NCBI RefSeq assembly: GCF_000346465.2
Contig: NC_034015.1
Coordinates: 19,716,462 to 19,780,461, forward strand
DNA: 64,000 bases
Reading direction: 5' to 3'
Origin: Prunus persica
Taxonomy: Eukaryota; Streptophyta; Magnoliopsida; Rosales; Rosaceae
The notes under the pieces were generated by a model. That model worked only from the letters and a program-made list of their open reading frames with translations, searched no databases and was not told the DNA's origin. This document shows, piece by piece, positions 47,547 through 64,000 of the stretch. Every line of letters starts with the position of its first letter. Position 1 is the stretch's first letter. A program made the translations under genes and the position numbers.

Positions 47547-50500
47547 ATGGAAAACCAAATCGCAAACGGTGCTGTTAAAGCTGTAAGAGCCTCCGCTCTC
47601 AATTGTATCGATCTCTCAAGCTCCGATATACACCAATCTGTCTCCTTACTGAAACAGGTTCGTTCCACTTCAACTTTCCGACTTTTCTATATTTTTTTCA
47701 TTAAAAATATCTGGCAAGTGAAGAAAACTACTGATGACTTATATAAATGAATCAAATTCTGGGTTTAGGCCAGTTTGGATTGCGGTTTTTTCTACGTGGT
47801 AAATCATGGGGTAAGCGAGAAGTTCATGGACGAGGTGTTTGCACAGAGCAGGAGGCTTTTCAGCTTACCATTGAGTGAAAAAATGAAGCTTTTGAGGAAC
47901 AAGAATTACAGGGGATATACCCCTTCTCTTGATGAGCATCTGGACCATGAAAACCAAGTACACGGTTTGTTTATATCACTCAGAAACGCACTTTCTGGTT
48001 GTTTTTGCTTCATTGGAATTCTGGGTCTTTGTTCTTGTTTTGTAAAGATTGGTTCTTTCTTGTTCATTGAGTAGGAGATTACAAGGAGGGGTATTATATA
48101 GGAGTTGAGCTGCCTGAAGATGACCCAGAACCGGAAAATAAGCCATTTTATGGGCCTAATGTTTGGCCTGCTCCAGGTAACCAACTACGACAAGTAGGAT
48201 TGAATGGCGGATTTCTGGCACCAGTTTGCTGATTGACTTAATTTTGTGCTCTTTTTGTGTCATGGGCCATTGAGGATGTACAAGTGGAATTGCGTTACTG
48301 ATCTTCCTATGCATTTTGTTGTCCTTGTAGATTTGTTGCCGGGGTGGAGAGACTCCATGGAGGAATATCATAGACAATGCTTGTAAGTTGCACTCTTGTA
48401 ATTGGCAACTACATACATATGTTTAATAAGATGAGAGTACCCGTGCATAGGTGTCCACAAGCATGTGATCAATGTTCCTCACCCATTAGACAATGCTTGT
48501 AAGGATATTCTCAGCAGAATTTCGTAGTGTCCAATTGCTATGAGAATATCCTTTATGTTAATGAGAAGGTTGTTTAGGACACTAAGGTCAGCCCAACTGC
48601 CATCTCAAGGCTTTTCAAAACGTTTTACGATCCTTTTCCATCTTTCCTTTAGATTAGTTCTTTCTAGAATGAATGATTGACATACGCTGAATTGAATTGT
48701 TTTCATATACATCATTTCAGGGAGGTGGCTAAAGCAGTTGCTAGGCTTGTAGCCCTTGCTCTTGATCTAGACATCCATTTCTTTGATAAACCAGAAATGA
48801 TTGGCGAGGCTATTGCGACATTGCGGTTACTACACTATGATGGTCAAATTTCAATCAAATTTTTTCAAACCTTAATACGAATCCTACAATTAGTTTAACT
48901 AATGATATGGTGTTCATTTTTTATATAGGTCAAATTTCTGATCCATCAAATGGAATTTTTGGAGCTGGTGCTCATTCTGACTTTGGTTTTATAACCCTTT
49001 TAGCAACAGATGATGTCGTAGGTCTCCAAGTAAGAAGGCTGCTGTGAATTTCAGCTATATTACCATTATTAAGAAGGCAAGTATAATTGTTGCATTACTA
49101 ATTTGTTTTTCCATCCATATTTCTTTGCAGATATGCAAGGATAAGGATGCTAAACCTCAAATATGGGAATATGTACCACCAATTAAAGGGTGAGACTTTC
49201 TACCCACTCATGGAGATTGATAGCATTTGAGTGGCTAAGTCTGGATGAATCATATGTGCTATAGTTATGTCCTTGTTTGCAGCATATATGGTCCATTAAG
49301 TACTGTTTTAACACTTTGCATAATTTAGCTTCATTGCTGGTAACTTGTTTTGAAGCTTTCACGATATAGAAGAGGAAAATAACATATGCCACTGTATTAA
49401 CAAATATAATGCAAAAACATCTTTTTAATTCATAGTAGTGACAATTTTTTAACTTTCTGTTTATTCTTTCAGAGCATTTATAGTGAATCTTGGCGACATG
49501 CTAGAACGCTGGAGCAACGGCATTTTCAAGTACTGCACATCTCTCTTAGTCGTAACCCTAGTCCAATCTCCAAACTACATATATGCTCATAGAAGATGAG
49601 TGCTGGCAATTTCTGGAGCTGCACAATTCATTTTGCTCTTTAAGTATGTGCAATCTCCTTTTGGAATTTTTGTATTCAACTATTGTGTGACAGATGCTCC
49701 TGCTTTGGTTTTGTACTCAGGTCCACGCTGCATAGAGTTGTAGGGAATGGTCAAGACAGATACTCTGTATGACCCCTTCTCTTTTCCTTTTCTGTTTCAT
49801 GGTATACTAGGCGTTTTGATTATGCATTAGATTCTGTTTTGTCTCTCATCTGATTCAAATGGTGTACCTTCGATTTCACTTATTATATATGTGCCTTACT
49901 TGTACATGGGCTCAAATCCTTGATTTTTTTTTTTGGGGGGGGGTGGGGGGTTTTACATGGTATCCATTATGTACACTTCATATATAGCTCATTCTTTTAT
50001 CTTACCAGTTACAGCGCATTCCTTTCTTTTTAATGGACTTCTCATTTTCTTCTTTTCTTGGGCAGATGGCATACTTTATAGAACCTAGTCACAATTGTCT
50101 TGTTGAGTGCTTGCCTACCTGCAAATCTGAAAAAAACCCTCCCAAGTAAGTTCTGACCGCAAATATTATGCTAGCACAATTATATAGTTATTTTAGCAAC
50201 TGAAAACATTTAAAAATAAAACATGGCAATCTTTCATCTCTGTTTAAAAACGGTTGATAATTTTAAGATAATTTTTATATGGTAATCTCTGAATTATGTT
50301 GATCTATATTCGAGGCTCATTGGCCTTACGGAGTAGTAAGGGACCTCAGTTGATGAATGAATACTGATGGGTTCATTACATCATCTGACTTTATAGGAAA
50401 TGCATCACCTATAAAGCATGTGGCCAGTAGAGTAGTAAGCACTTGAAATGATGTTTCTTTCGGTTCATGCTTTTCTGCATTTGCCTACTATGCCAGGTTT

Positions 50501-50587
50501 CCTCCAATCTTGTGTCGGACTTACCTGAGGCAGCGATATTACGATACTCACGCTGATCTGAATGTCTATGATGAACATAAAAAATAA
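47547..50587 (+). CDS. 2-oxoglutarate/Fe(II)-dependent dioxygenase (2-ODD)
   Basis: Soluble oxygenase of 338 aa in eleven exons: 47547-47657, 47769-47964, 48075-48176, 48331-48382, 48721-48842, 48929-49029, 49131-49189, 49473-49529, 49721-49766, 50066-50145, 50497-50587. All joins keep phase. The N-terminal DIOX_N region has CGFFYVVNHGVS and GYTPSLDEHLD. The double-stranded beta-helix domain has the iron ligands His 210, Asp 212 (AHSDFG) and His 271 (TLHRVV), and the 2-oxoglutarate-binding RxS at 280-282 (RYS). All catalytic residues are intact. It resembles the Arabidopsis At1g35190-type group as I remember it, whose substrate is not well defined; gibberellin oxidases and ACC oxidase have different surrounding motifs. 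It converges with the malic enzyme gene. Confidence 0.93.
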
Positions 50588-51665
50588 GTTTGCCACCGCT
50601 CCTGCAATTGAAGATGAATCCCCTTCTAAGATAGCATAAGATTCATATGGTTCTACCATTGTTGTATTTGATAATGTGTTCCATCGGTGTTCAAGTTGTA
50701 TTCTCATGTAAATCCATAGAATGTGTCCAATGAAAAACATATCCCTGCCTCTAAATTAATGTACTGCATCTGCATAGTTGACTTCATGGTCAAAGAAAAG
50801 GCTGTAGGAAGTCAATCAAGGATCAATAAATTTTATTTATTTATTTATATAAGCTACATTTACCATAACAATAATTGAACAAATCCACTCCCTGAAAGGA
50901 TTACTTGGTCTTTAGCCATGTTAGTGGCATAACAATGGTGGGGGAGGAGTGTGCTTTCTTTTTCCCTCTCCATTTCAATAATTGTCAAAAAAGATGACAA
51001 AAGTTAGCAAAACGACCCATCCGTCACAATTTCTTTTTATGTTTGTGCTACCTGTATTATCACATTTGCTTTGAGGCCTGGTGTAAGATCCAACGGTCAA
51101 AATCAATTCATCTAAAGAATGGTGGCTGGCTACCATCATCATGCATTTGAGACACGACTGTAGACTAAGTGACGACTTTCAAACGCATGAACAAGATCAC
51201 CAAATGCGAGGAGCGGGGCGTAGGGGCTGTTCTCCAATACAATAAGTGAAATCCCTTCCCAATAACAGGTTACGCTTTACATGATACGACATCTCTCACA
51301 ATAACAGGTCACGCAATATGTAGCTGTGAAAAAGAGACCATATAGTATCATGTTCAATTTTTTTTTAAGGAATCTAAGCATTTGACCAATGCAAGCAATA
51401 AAATTGCAAGAAACAATAAGCTGTCAATGGATTTCAATTACATGAACTGATCACATGGTGGGAGGTGGAGATGGGGATAATACAATTAGCATATTTATTT
51501 GAACTTAGAAACAGAGGGCTTACAAGCATCTCCTTAACTCATTTAAGCACCAACGTCACCAAGTGACATAACACAACAGTAATAAAAACATACTGCATCT
51601 TCAGAAAACACCCATTTAAAAAGAAGTTTGATATTAAACTTCTAAAATGTGGAGCAACACACTGT
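50588..51665. other. Convergent gap, oxygenase / malic enzyme
   Basis: About 1.1 kb between two 3' ends. No gene was seen. Both 3' UTRs should lie here. Confidence 0.55.
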
Positions 51666-55851
<4,186 letters not shown>

Positions 55852-57476
55852 TCTTCTAAGTGAACCAATTAACAGCTGAGGATCAGCAACACTCTTTCTG
55901 TTACAATTACAACACAGAAAACAGAGTGATCGCTGGAGATCAAAGCCAGTAGTGAGAGAAGAAGCAGAAGATGCAGTGATCTGTTTTTGTGCTGCAACTC
56001 TGTTTTAATAACAAAGCAAACAAACAAGAACCCATGTTACATGTACACCAAAGGCAAGACAAGACTTATGGCTTTTTTTTTTACATTAAAAAGTCTAATA
56101 AGAAATGGAAATTAAAGGTAGGGTCATTTTCAATTTAACTAATCATCTTTTTCTCTTTGTTGAATTATTTAGAGAGAGAGAGAGAGAAGAAAAAAGTATA
56201 CACGGAGGAGAAGTGTGAAACTTTCTTGTTTAATATGCATGTGGAGGTGGTGGAGATGAATGATATGATTGATTTGGGTGAGTGGGTTCTTTTGAAGGAG
56301 ATCATTACGCAAAATATCGAGATTAGTGGTTGGTAGGGAAATGAATAGGAATTGGATGGAGGAGAGAGAGAGATAGAGACATGGTTTTTTGTCTATGTTC
56401 GGCGGTGGAGTTGGTGGAAGAGAGGAGATAGAAGGAGACAATAGTTGCAGACAGTGAGAGATTGGGTTTTTGATTTGGATAATGAAGATTATTGAACGGA
56501 CGTGTCCAATGGTGGGGACCTCACATCCACAGCTGCCTCTCAATGCCCTTGCTGTCTGTCAATCATGCAAGTATATGCCTTGATTCTAAAATAAATATTT
56601 GTTTATATTTCGATTGCATGTTAATATGATTGATGGTTTAAATTATAAATTAAGGGGGTTTTTCTCATACGCTATACTATTAAAGTGCTATAAACGATCA
56701 GCCAAAAAAAAAAAAAAAGTGCTATAAATGATAATGTATAAATATTGAAACTTGAAATCACTAATATGCAAATCCAAAGACTTCATAATTCTTCTACCCT
56801 TCTTGTGAGCGTTTGACCAGTTTTTTCCTGGTGCTCACTGAAATCAGATGAGGCTGAGGTTTGTGCAGGTTAAGACACGTATGGATTGAAGCATTGACAT
56901 GTGGTGAATGGTCGTGATTGTTGTGCCTACACATCCTGTGAACAAACACATCCCAATTTCGTCCAAAAAAAAAAAAACAGACACATCCCAAGGTCCCTAT
57001 CAAACGTTAACCTCCAAGTAATGTGAACGAGTGTTAGCTAGTATGCTACTACATACACGTGAAGATTGAGAGCTCAGACAGCTCTGTGTCTAGTATTTAT
57101 TTAGTATTTGGATTTTTATTAATAATAGGATTTATTTGCTCCGTTTAGAGCACGGCAAGGTCCTGCTGTCTTGTTAATATTATTCCAAGGTATTGAAAAA
57201 TTACCAATTGATCCTTTTACAGAGTAATGCAATTAAAAATGTGACACTTATGCATATTTCCCGTAAGCGGAGAGCCATTATTACCGTGTGAATGTAATTA
57301 TTTTTTACAATTCATCCATACTTTCCTCTCCATTTATAATGACACGTGTGGACATCCGAATGAGAAAACTATATATATTTTATTTTTATATATGCATACA
57401 CACGTTAATGTTACAATATAATACATACAACATTTCTTGACTAATTACTGATATTATGGTACACCTAAAATTTAAT
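55852..57476. other. Intergenic upstream of NADP-ME
   Basis: About 1.6 kb. The first 150-200 bases should be the malic enzyme leader and promoter (minus strand). A 124-codon minus-strand frame at 56169-56543 is rich in CT-repeat translation and lacks any domain. Poly-A runs lie near 56705 and 56968. The RDR 3' UTR should occupy the far end. Confidence 0.5.
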
Positions 57477-60400
57477 TTACACTAAGTCCTTCAAAACAGA
57501 GAATGAGGCTTCAATAGTTCGGGCCCCTTGTTTATTCATGTAATACTTGCAGAGGGCTGAACCTGCAACTTTCCATGCAAAGCAGCATTTACCAACAGCT
57601 CCTTGACTTATAGCATGGTCATAAGTCACCCGATATATTGCGAGCGCCTCGTCGAATATTTCATGCAACGGCCTTGTACTATTCTCAAGGTCCTCAGCAC
57701 CACCATACAGAATCTACAATTGGGGAAAAGCAGTGAGCAGAACAGGCTCTGGCAAAATGTTTTTGTTCATAATCCGGACACTTAAGTCTGAAGTCTCACC
57801 TCTTTATACTTTCTCAAGACCTTATCGGCAGCATTATTCTTGCTGTCTCGATCATCGTCCTGCATGGCCGAGCTCATTTCACTCCTGTAATGCTGGTAGT
57901 GTTCCCTCCATTTCTTCAAGCACTCCTCAGGGACTTCGACATCGAACATAGGAAGTTTCTTGACTTCTGAAGAGAGGTACAGGGGAAAAATAGCAAGTCA
58001 AAAACTCTTGTTTTTATGGACAGGAGCTTTAACAACCAGCTAATATTAAAAATACTTTTATCACACCTTTGATAGAAGCATCTTCTGCTTGATAGGCGTT
58101 CACTGTGTCATAAATTAATCCCAAAATGGACGTTGATTTGTATGAGTTTACCCTTTCCATGTAATGAGGGAACAGATTCGACTTCAATTCTCCAGGAACT
58201 ACCACCTGTTACTCAGAAGTTAAATCGAAGTTTCAAGGCACAGCCAAATCACTTGAAAGGAAGATGTACTTCGAAGATTAAGGATCATGCAAACTGTAAA
58301 TAACTAGCTACTGATTTCCTATATCGTAAAACAGCAGGAGGATGTGAATGTTCTTCACTCCATGGAAACTAAACAAAGGGTGAACTGAAGACAGACAACG
58401 AGTTCCAAACAAATGTAGCAGAACAAGTCAAAAGAAACGAAGAGTATCCTTTTCCTAAACGAAACACCATATGTTTAATTGCATACAATAGGTACGCCCG
58501 CTTATAATAACAACATACCGGAAGAAAGTAAAAAGTAACACCAAATCCCTATTGATACATCCAATTACACAGCTGAAGCAACAAAAAACAGAACTAACCT
58601 TTCCACCTTTTTTTGGTGCATCTAGAGCTTCGTAGTATAAATCAACCAACCGCAGCATGTTTGCCTTCACATGGGTTTTCTCACTATTACTACTATCTCC
58701 TAGAATTAACAACCGATCCATCATAGCCAGCCAGCTATCAGATGCCTCACTCATTGCAAAACTGTAACAGATGAAATTGTTTGTGCCCCAGAAACATAAG
58801 ATTCATACATTGGATGAAGTGCTAAATCTGTAGAACAAATGTAATACAAATAATAACACAAGAATAAACAGTACTGTTAAGTGTGAATCATAGCCAGAGA
58901 ATGCTGTCTCAGTTTCAACAACAAAGAGAGATATCCATCATCCAATACCATATCAAGAAGAATGGAACATTCAACTTGATTTATAAAAGTTGGAGGTTAA
59001 TGTTTTAATTTTGGCCCGATAAATAAGCATAGCAATAATTACTTACACCAGAAAACAAATTACATTAAGGTTCAATGTAACAGTCAACAACTTACTAAAT
59101 TTTAAAAAGAAAAATTCTAATTTAAAGTTCAATTTTGCCAATATACTTAATGAACTATGCTTTCGTTACATGCATTTTAGACAATATCAAAGGGTACTAC
59201 TTAGGCTAAAAGCATTACAAGATTGAGCAAATAGTAACTACAACGCATCAGGAACCTAACTAAAGCCAGAATTTGAATGTAATACAATGCAAATGATTAT
59301 AAATAGAGTCAAATGCATACCTGGGTTCAAACCTAGTTTTCAAGAATAGTTTAATAAGCGCATCCTCTATATGATTAGGCAAGAGCTCACTGGGTCTAGT
59401 ACTCGCAACTTTTGGAGTTGATGATGAAGCTTCGATCCAAGGTTCACTCGGTTTAAAACATTCCAAAAGCTGAAGCAATACCAATAATAAGTGCTAAATA
59501 CAAAAAGGAAACTAGATAACACCAATTAATTATGAAATACAATCACATAAGAACTTTGGCAATAGATAACAAAACAGGAACTCACCTTTCAGAAAGACCT
59601 AAGTGACAAATTATGTCATTGACATCTTTCCAACATGATCTCACATCAGTATGGAAACAATTTAAGTGCAATCAAGCCACTTCAATCAATGTCATGCCCG
59701 AAATTTTTCAAATCCCTTTTTTTTTAAATCATGAAAAGGTATAATAAACCTTAATATAATGGATATCTATTAAGGAAAAAATAGAAAAACTGATAGTTAA
59801 GAGGTGTGATAAACAAAAAAATTTCCAATTCCATGCATAAATTGGTTAAGTATTTCTAGAGGGGATGTGCATGTCAAAATTTCAAAATAATGATAGAGTA
59901 ACCACGATTAAGGTAAATGCCAACCTGAGGGTTTCTTGAGACCCAATAGAGATCACCGTCAAAATCTCCACCACCCATTTCATCAGCTACAGAACGTGGA
60001 CCTTTGCAAGAGAAGAATATAGCATATTTGGCATTGCCGACAACATATTCTAACTCCTTCACGTATCTGGCCTTTAAAAGGTGAATATCACCAAAGTGCA
60101 AACCTGGATGCCGGTACACTAGTACCTGTCCCGACATTTGTCCGCTGTCACTGCACACATCATTGGGCCGAAAAGAGGCCTCAAGCTATAAGTAAATTAT
60201 ATTTATTGACACTAAACTACACATAGATGAAGAACTAACATAGGATAATAAAGAAAGAAAAGATGTATAGTAACACCTTTAGTAAAGAGATACAATTAAG
60301 CAAATACAAATCATACAAATCATACAATGCCATATTATACCATATACTAGAAACAGTTCTACATGGAACTATTAGTTCATATATAATTTTTTTTTTTTTT

Positions 60401-63400
60401 TGGGGGTAAATAGTTCATAATTCATTAGAACATAATATACATTAGTACCACTATAATTTCAAGGCAAGAAAATAACAAACTTTGTACAGCATAACCATAT
60501 AATACAATCTTATGGTTATGGCATAGATCAAAGAATTTCTGTGTTAGTTGTAGGTTGGATAAATTTTTTAACCAAACTACAAATATTGCGATTACAGATT
60601 GCTTCCAATACAAGTTAAAACTTTACACCTTTAATCTAAGTACCATGTCTCACATAGAGATAACCACACAAATGCATTCCTTCTATTACACAAGTTGTAA
60701 TTCAAGCAACTGTGTTTAATAGCTAATGGGGCATGGACCAGAGAAATGAGGAAATTATTGTGCTATGCAATAAAAAGACATATAATTAATCTAGCTACAG
60801 GATAACAGATAGTAAACATATCATCAAATTCCTGAATGGATTTTTAACAGGAGAGTAAAAAAGGCCAGAAATCATACATACAGGATAATGCAAACTTCAT
60901 CTCTTTCCAGAATCCCTGTTGGATCAGCTGTCCCCATCAACATATAGCTCTGAGGACTACAAATTTTGCCTTTTTGAAGACTCTTATTTTCCTCTTTCTT
61001 TAGAATTGATAGACGATATTGCAAATATGATTCTTCAAGAGGAATACCAGAAAGAATCATTTTTACCGAATTGTAATCATCGTCGATCTCACCGTGGTTA
61101 TAGGCAACTGAAAATACAGAAAATGATGGAAGGAAACCCATCAATAAATTCGAAATAGTGAAAGAGAAATAAGTGGAACATAAATGAAATAGGAAATGAC
61201 TAGAATGTTATTTAACCCATGGACAGAAACCAAAGCAAGAAATTGGCTGTCAATTTGACCCCAAATGATTCAAAAGGAAAGAAAAAGTTACGATGAGTTC
61301 TAAGCACTATCAGCTTCACACCTTTGAATGCTGCACGCCTACTGCAGAAAACACCACGAGTATCTTCCAGATCTTTCATAAGTAACTCCCTGAAGTACTC
61401 TTTCGGCACCCCTCCATGACATAGAAGTGCAATTAAATGCCTCGAAAAAAATGTATTCCTATGTGATTTGCTGGAAGATGAAAACTTTAAGTTAAAAATT
61501 ACACCTTCAACAGTAAAATAATATAAACAGCCCAGCACCTGGCATTGGCCCTGTACTTGAAATTCTCAATTAAGTTATGCTAAAATGTAATATCGTGTCC
61601 TTTTCTTTTATCATTTTTTCAATGTTAACCTAGAGAAAAGGTATATAGTGATATGCTAATAAATGCAAATAAGTAATAACCAAGTTGACGCAGGACAACT
61701 GATTCTGAATCAACTGCAGGGGGTAAAAGCAATACAAACTAAGCAAAGATAAGTTCTAAATAATGGATATACCTTACTGTCACTATCTCCAACGAATTCA
61801 CTGTTTGATCATCTGAAATCATTGGATCTGTCTCAACTTTAACCATTGATGGTCGAATCTGGATTGTTTTTGGTGGCAGCTACAATGTTTGACACTTACA
61901 ATATTAGAAAATAAGAAAATGAAGAAAATACTATCAGTCAGAACTATTTCTTAAGTTTTTCATTTCTATCAAGCATGAACCTGTTATTAGGGTTGTATTG
62001 TCTCAGTTCCATTCAGTAATGATGAGGGCATTGTACAAGAGAATGACGGAAACCATACCGTTTTATTGATCAGAAAGGTTCCCTTCACAGCACGGCCTTT
62101 GTAAAAAAGTCGGAACTGCAAGAGCAAAGGCTACAGGAGAGGAAACAGAAGGAAAACAAAAGCAAAGGGAAATCAGTTGCAAGCAAGATAAGCCATGCAC
62201 AGAGAAGAGTAGAAGACATTAGCATTTTGGATTAGGAAATGCAGAAACTAAGAAAACATGGAGTTGTGAGCCAAAAATTCAGAGAGACTCGACCCCTGAG
62301 ACAGAGGGAAGGAGAAAGAAAATACAGTCAGTTCCTAGGAAAAAACAGAGAGAAATTACAATTGCAGAAGGCAAAGAGTCATACAGGCAGAGCAAGACTC
62401 TTGCACATAATACATACCAAGTTTTTGGCTGCATAACAGACTAACTTATACAAGCTGTTATAAATATGCAAGTTTTAGCTGCATTTTGCTAGATTATTAT
62501 TCATATCCAGTAACTTGATACTATATTTTTATGCAAACATGTATTTCAAAATCTCAATCGTCAAATGCCAATGATGTTGAGGATAAATCAACTATGAGGT
62601 TAGTTAATATTTATTATTGCTATGCTTGAACCTTAATTTTAAATTACCTAAAACATAAAATCACAAACCTCAATGTATTCCTTACTGATATAGTCTCTTT
62701 TGAGTAAATCCTTCGGACAGAGTAAAGCCAAATCCTCAGATATGAATCCAGTTCCATCTGTATGTATAAGAGGCTTTCCATCTCTATCGATACGATTACC
62801 AGATTCATCCTGTAGTTTACACAAAACAAAAAAAGAATAGACTGCATTTGTAAACGGAAAAAATGAAACAAAGTAAAGGACATATAAGTACAGATAGGAA
62901 ATGCAACATCCATTAAAAAGATTGAGGATCATACTAGACAATACTCATCATCGATGTCCTCAACCTTTACAAGTGACCAATCTACTTCTAAGCTCTCTGT
63001 CTTTGACAAAATGAGTGAAAACCTGAATTCCCGAGAAAGATGGTACTTCAGAATCTTTATGGAAAATTACTTCTATACAGCATTAGAAAAGAAATTTTTG
63101 AGTAAAAAAGAATTACATACCTAGCCATGTAGTTTGACACACTAGACACAGTATGTGCATGCATAAAAATGCATCTTGTTTCGTGAATTTTTCTGTTAGA
63201 GAACTTATAATCTTCACTCCTGTCAATCGCGGCATTAGAGCCCACACAAATAAAGTAACACTTCACAGGTGATGAAGTTGGGTTTTTCTTCTTTTCTTTA
63301 TTGCCACCATCTTTGAACACTGATTCAAAACCATGTTAATGATCAATTCAGCTAGAGTTCTCAACAACTCAATAAAAAGAACACAACATGTTCATGTATG

Positions 63401-64000
63401 TTCATGTATCCAAATACAGGTTAAAACTTCACCTGGGAGAACGGTTTAAATAACATAAAATCAGTTTCTGAATATCGAATCCCAAGTCTAAACCATGTGG
63501 TAATTCTAAATCCTATTTCTAGCATGTGAAGCTGACAAAACAAATCATATTAACTATCCAGCTTTAAGAATGCCAGAGCATTTAAGAGCAAGTGAGCCAT
63601 CAGTGACGGAGTATAAAGAAATGTATCTACATATGTGTTGATGCACAGAAGAAAAAATGAAGTGAAAAAGACCCTCAAACACCTTAGCCTTGTTCCGGTT
63701 GTTTGGATGGTTTTGAAACCGTACATATATGCATGCATGTGTCTCTGTGTGACCATTGTAACACGGAAAAGATAACCTATAAGCATTGTATGAATATTCT
63801 ATTTTCATAGGAGGTAATTATACTTATGGGCCAATCAACACAGGTAGAAGAGAGAAACAAGGCCAAAAGTGGTTAGTGAAGTAAAACAGTTTAAAATTGG
63901 ACATTCAAAATTCACCATATTAAGGCATGAAAGGCATACCAAAGAACTGATATCGACGCAAACCCACAAGAATCCCTTCTCTTGCGACCTTGCTATAATT
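57477..64000 (-). CDS. RNA-dependent RNA polymerase, gamma clade (RDR3/4/5-like), 5' end outside window
   Basis: Eukaryotic cellular RdRP. The window holds the last 702 residues in fourteen exons (minus-strand order): 64000-63940 (partial), 63319-63121, 63022-62935, 62809-62669, 62115-62059, 61879-61773, 61470-61322, 61107-60882, 60150-59925, 59469-59321, 58761-58599, 58205-58067, 57966-57800, 57713-57477. Phases agree throughout. Recognised blocks are KVAREGILVGLRRYQFF, TDGTGFISEDLALLCP, KGRAVKGTFLINK, IQIRPSMVKVE, VLVYRHPGLHFGDIHLLKA and the catalytic MGGGDFDGDLYWVSRNPQ. DFDGD in place of the DLDGD of RDR1/2/6 marks the gamma clade. The C-terminal part runs through LGLIYDTVNAYQAED to the stop at 57477. 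No frameshift or stop interrupts the visible exons. The biological role of gamma-clade RDRs is poorly known, unlike the RDR1/2/6 roles in small-RNA pathways. Roughly the first 250-350 residues are probably missing beyond the edge. Confidence 0.93.

Noticed and set aside
48366..48500. Repeated TAGACAATGCTTGTAA at the end of 2-ODD exon 4 and within intron 4
   Set aside because: The identity is only about 16 bases and flanking sequence does not match, so it is probably chance or a tiny duplication with no effect on the model.
56169..56543. 124-codon minus-strand frame upstream of NADP-ME
   Set aside because: It has low-complexity Leu/Ser/Pro-rich translation of GA/CT tracts, with no domain or family match.

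Overview
This is a plant nuclear segment, most likely from a woody eudicot. A Rosaceae (Prunus-like) origin is my guess from gene content and compact introns, not something I can prove here. It has AT-rich introns with GT..AG borders, long AT-rich intergenic DNA, AT and GA/CT microsatellites, and small MITE- and SINE-like elements. I see no rRNA or tRNA gene, no CRISPR array and no bacterial or viral gene cluster.

Layout. 1-8 kb holds an intronless CYP77-type P450 (+) and an intronless organelle-type SpoU/TrmH RNA 2'-O-methyltransferase (+). 8.9-13.6 kb is a 14-exon ceramide glucosyltransferase gene (+). 14.3-15.6 kb is an N-terminally anchored cytochrome b5-like gene (-). 16.7-18.4 kb is an ERD7/senescence-domain gene (+), and 19.3-22.7 kb is a RIT1-type initiator-tRNA ribosylphosphate transferase (+). 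About 5.4 kb without a gene follows. 28.1-33.6 kb is a full-size ABCB (MDR-type) transporter (+), 34.1-35.2 kb a histidine phosphotransfer protein (-), and 36.7-39.8 kb a clade A PP2C (-) with G-box/ABRE motifs upstream and in intron 1. 43.3-45.5 kb carries a tandem pair of small RING-H2 genes (+). 47.5-50.6 kb is a 2-oxoglutarate/Fe(II) oxygenase (+), 51.7-55.9 kb a 19-exon cytosolic NADP-malic enzyme (-), and 57.5-64.0 kb the 3' part of a gamma-clade RNA-dependent RNA polymerase (-) whose 5' end lies beyond the window.

Gene models were built by hand from reading frame, splice-site and phase agreement, and remembered family sequences. Every spliced model closes in frame: 518, 118, 386, 539, 1257, 150, 390, 338 and 592 aa, plus a 702-aa partial RDR.

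There is no operon-like system. The broadest structural signal is gene order. SpoU, GCS, NADP-ME and RDR occur in the same order as a run of neighbouring loci on Arabidopsis chromosome 2 (around At2g19870-At2g19930, from memory), with other genes placed between GCS and NADP-ME here. Several genes touch stress and hormone biology (PP2C for ABA, HPt for cytokinin relay, ERD7 for dehydration), but nothing in the sequence shows that they are co-regulated.
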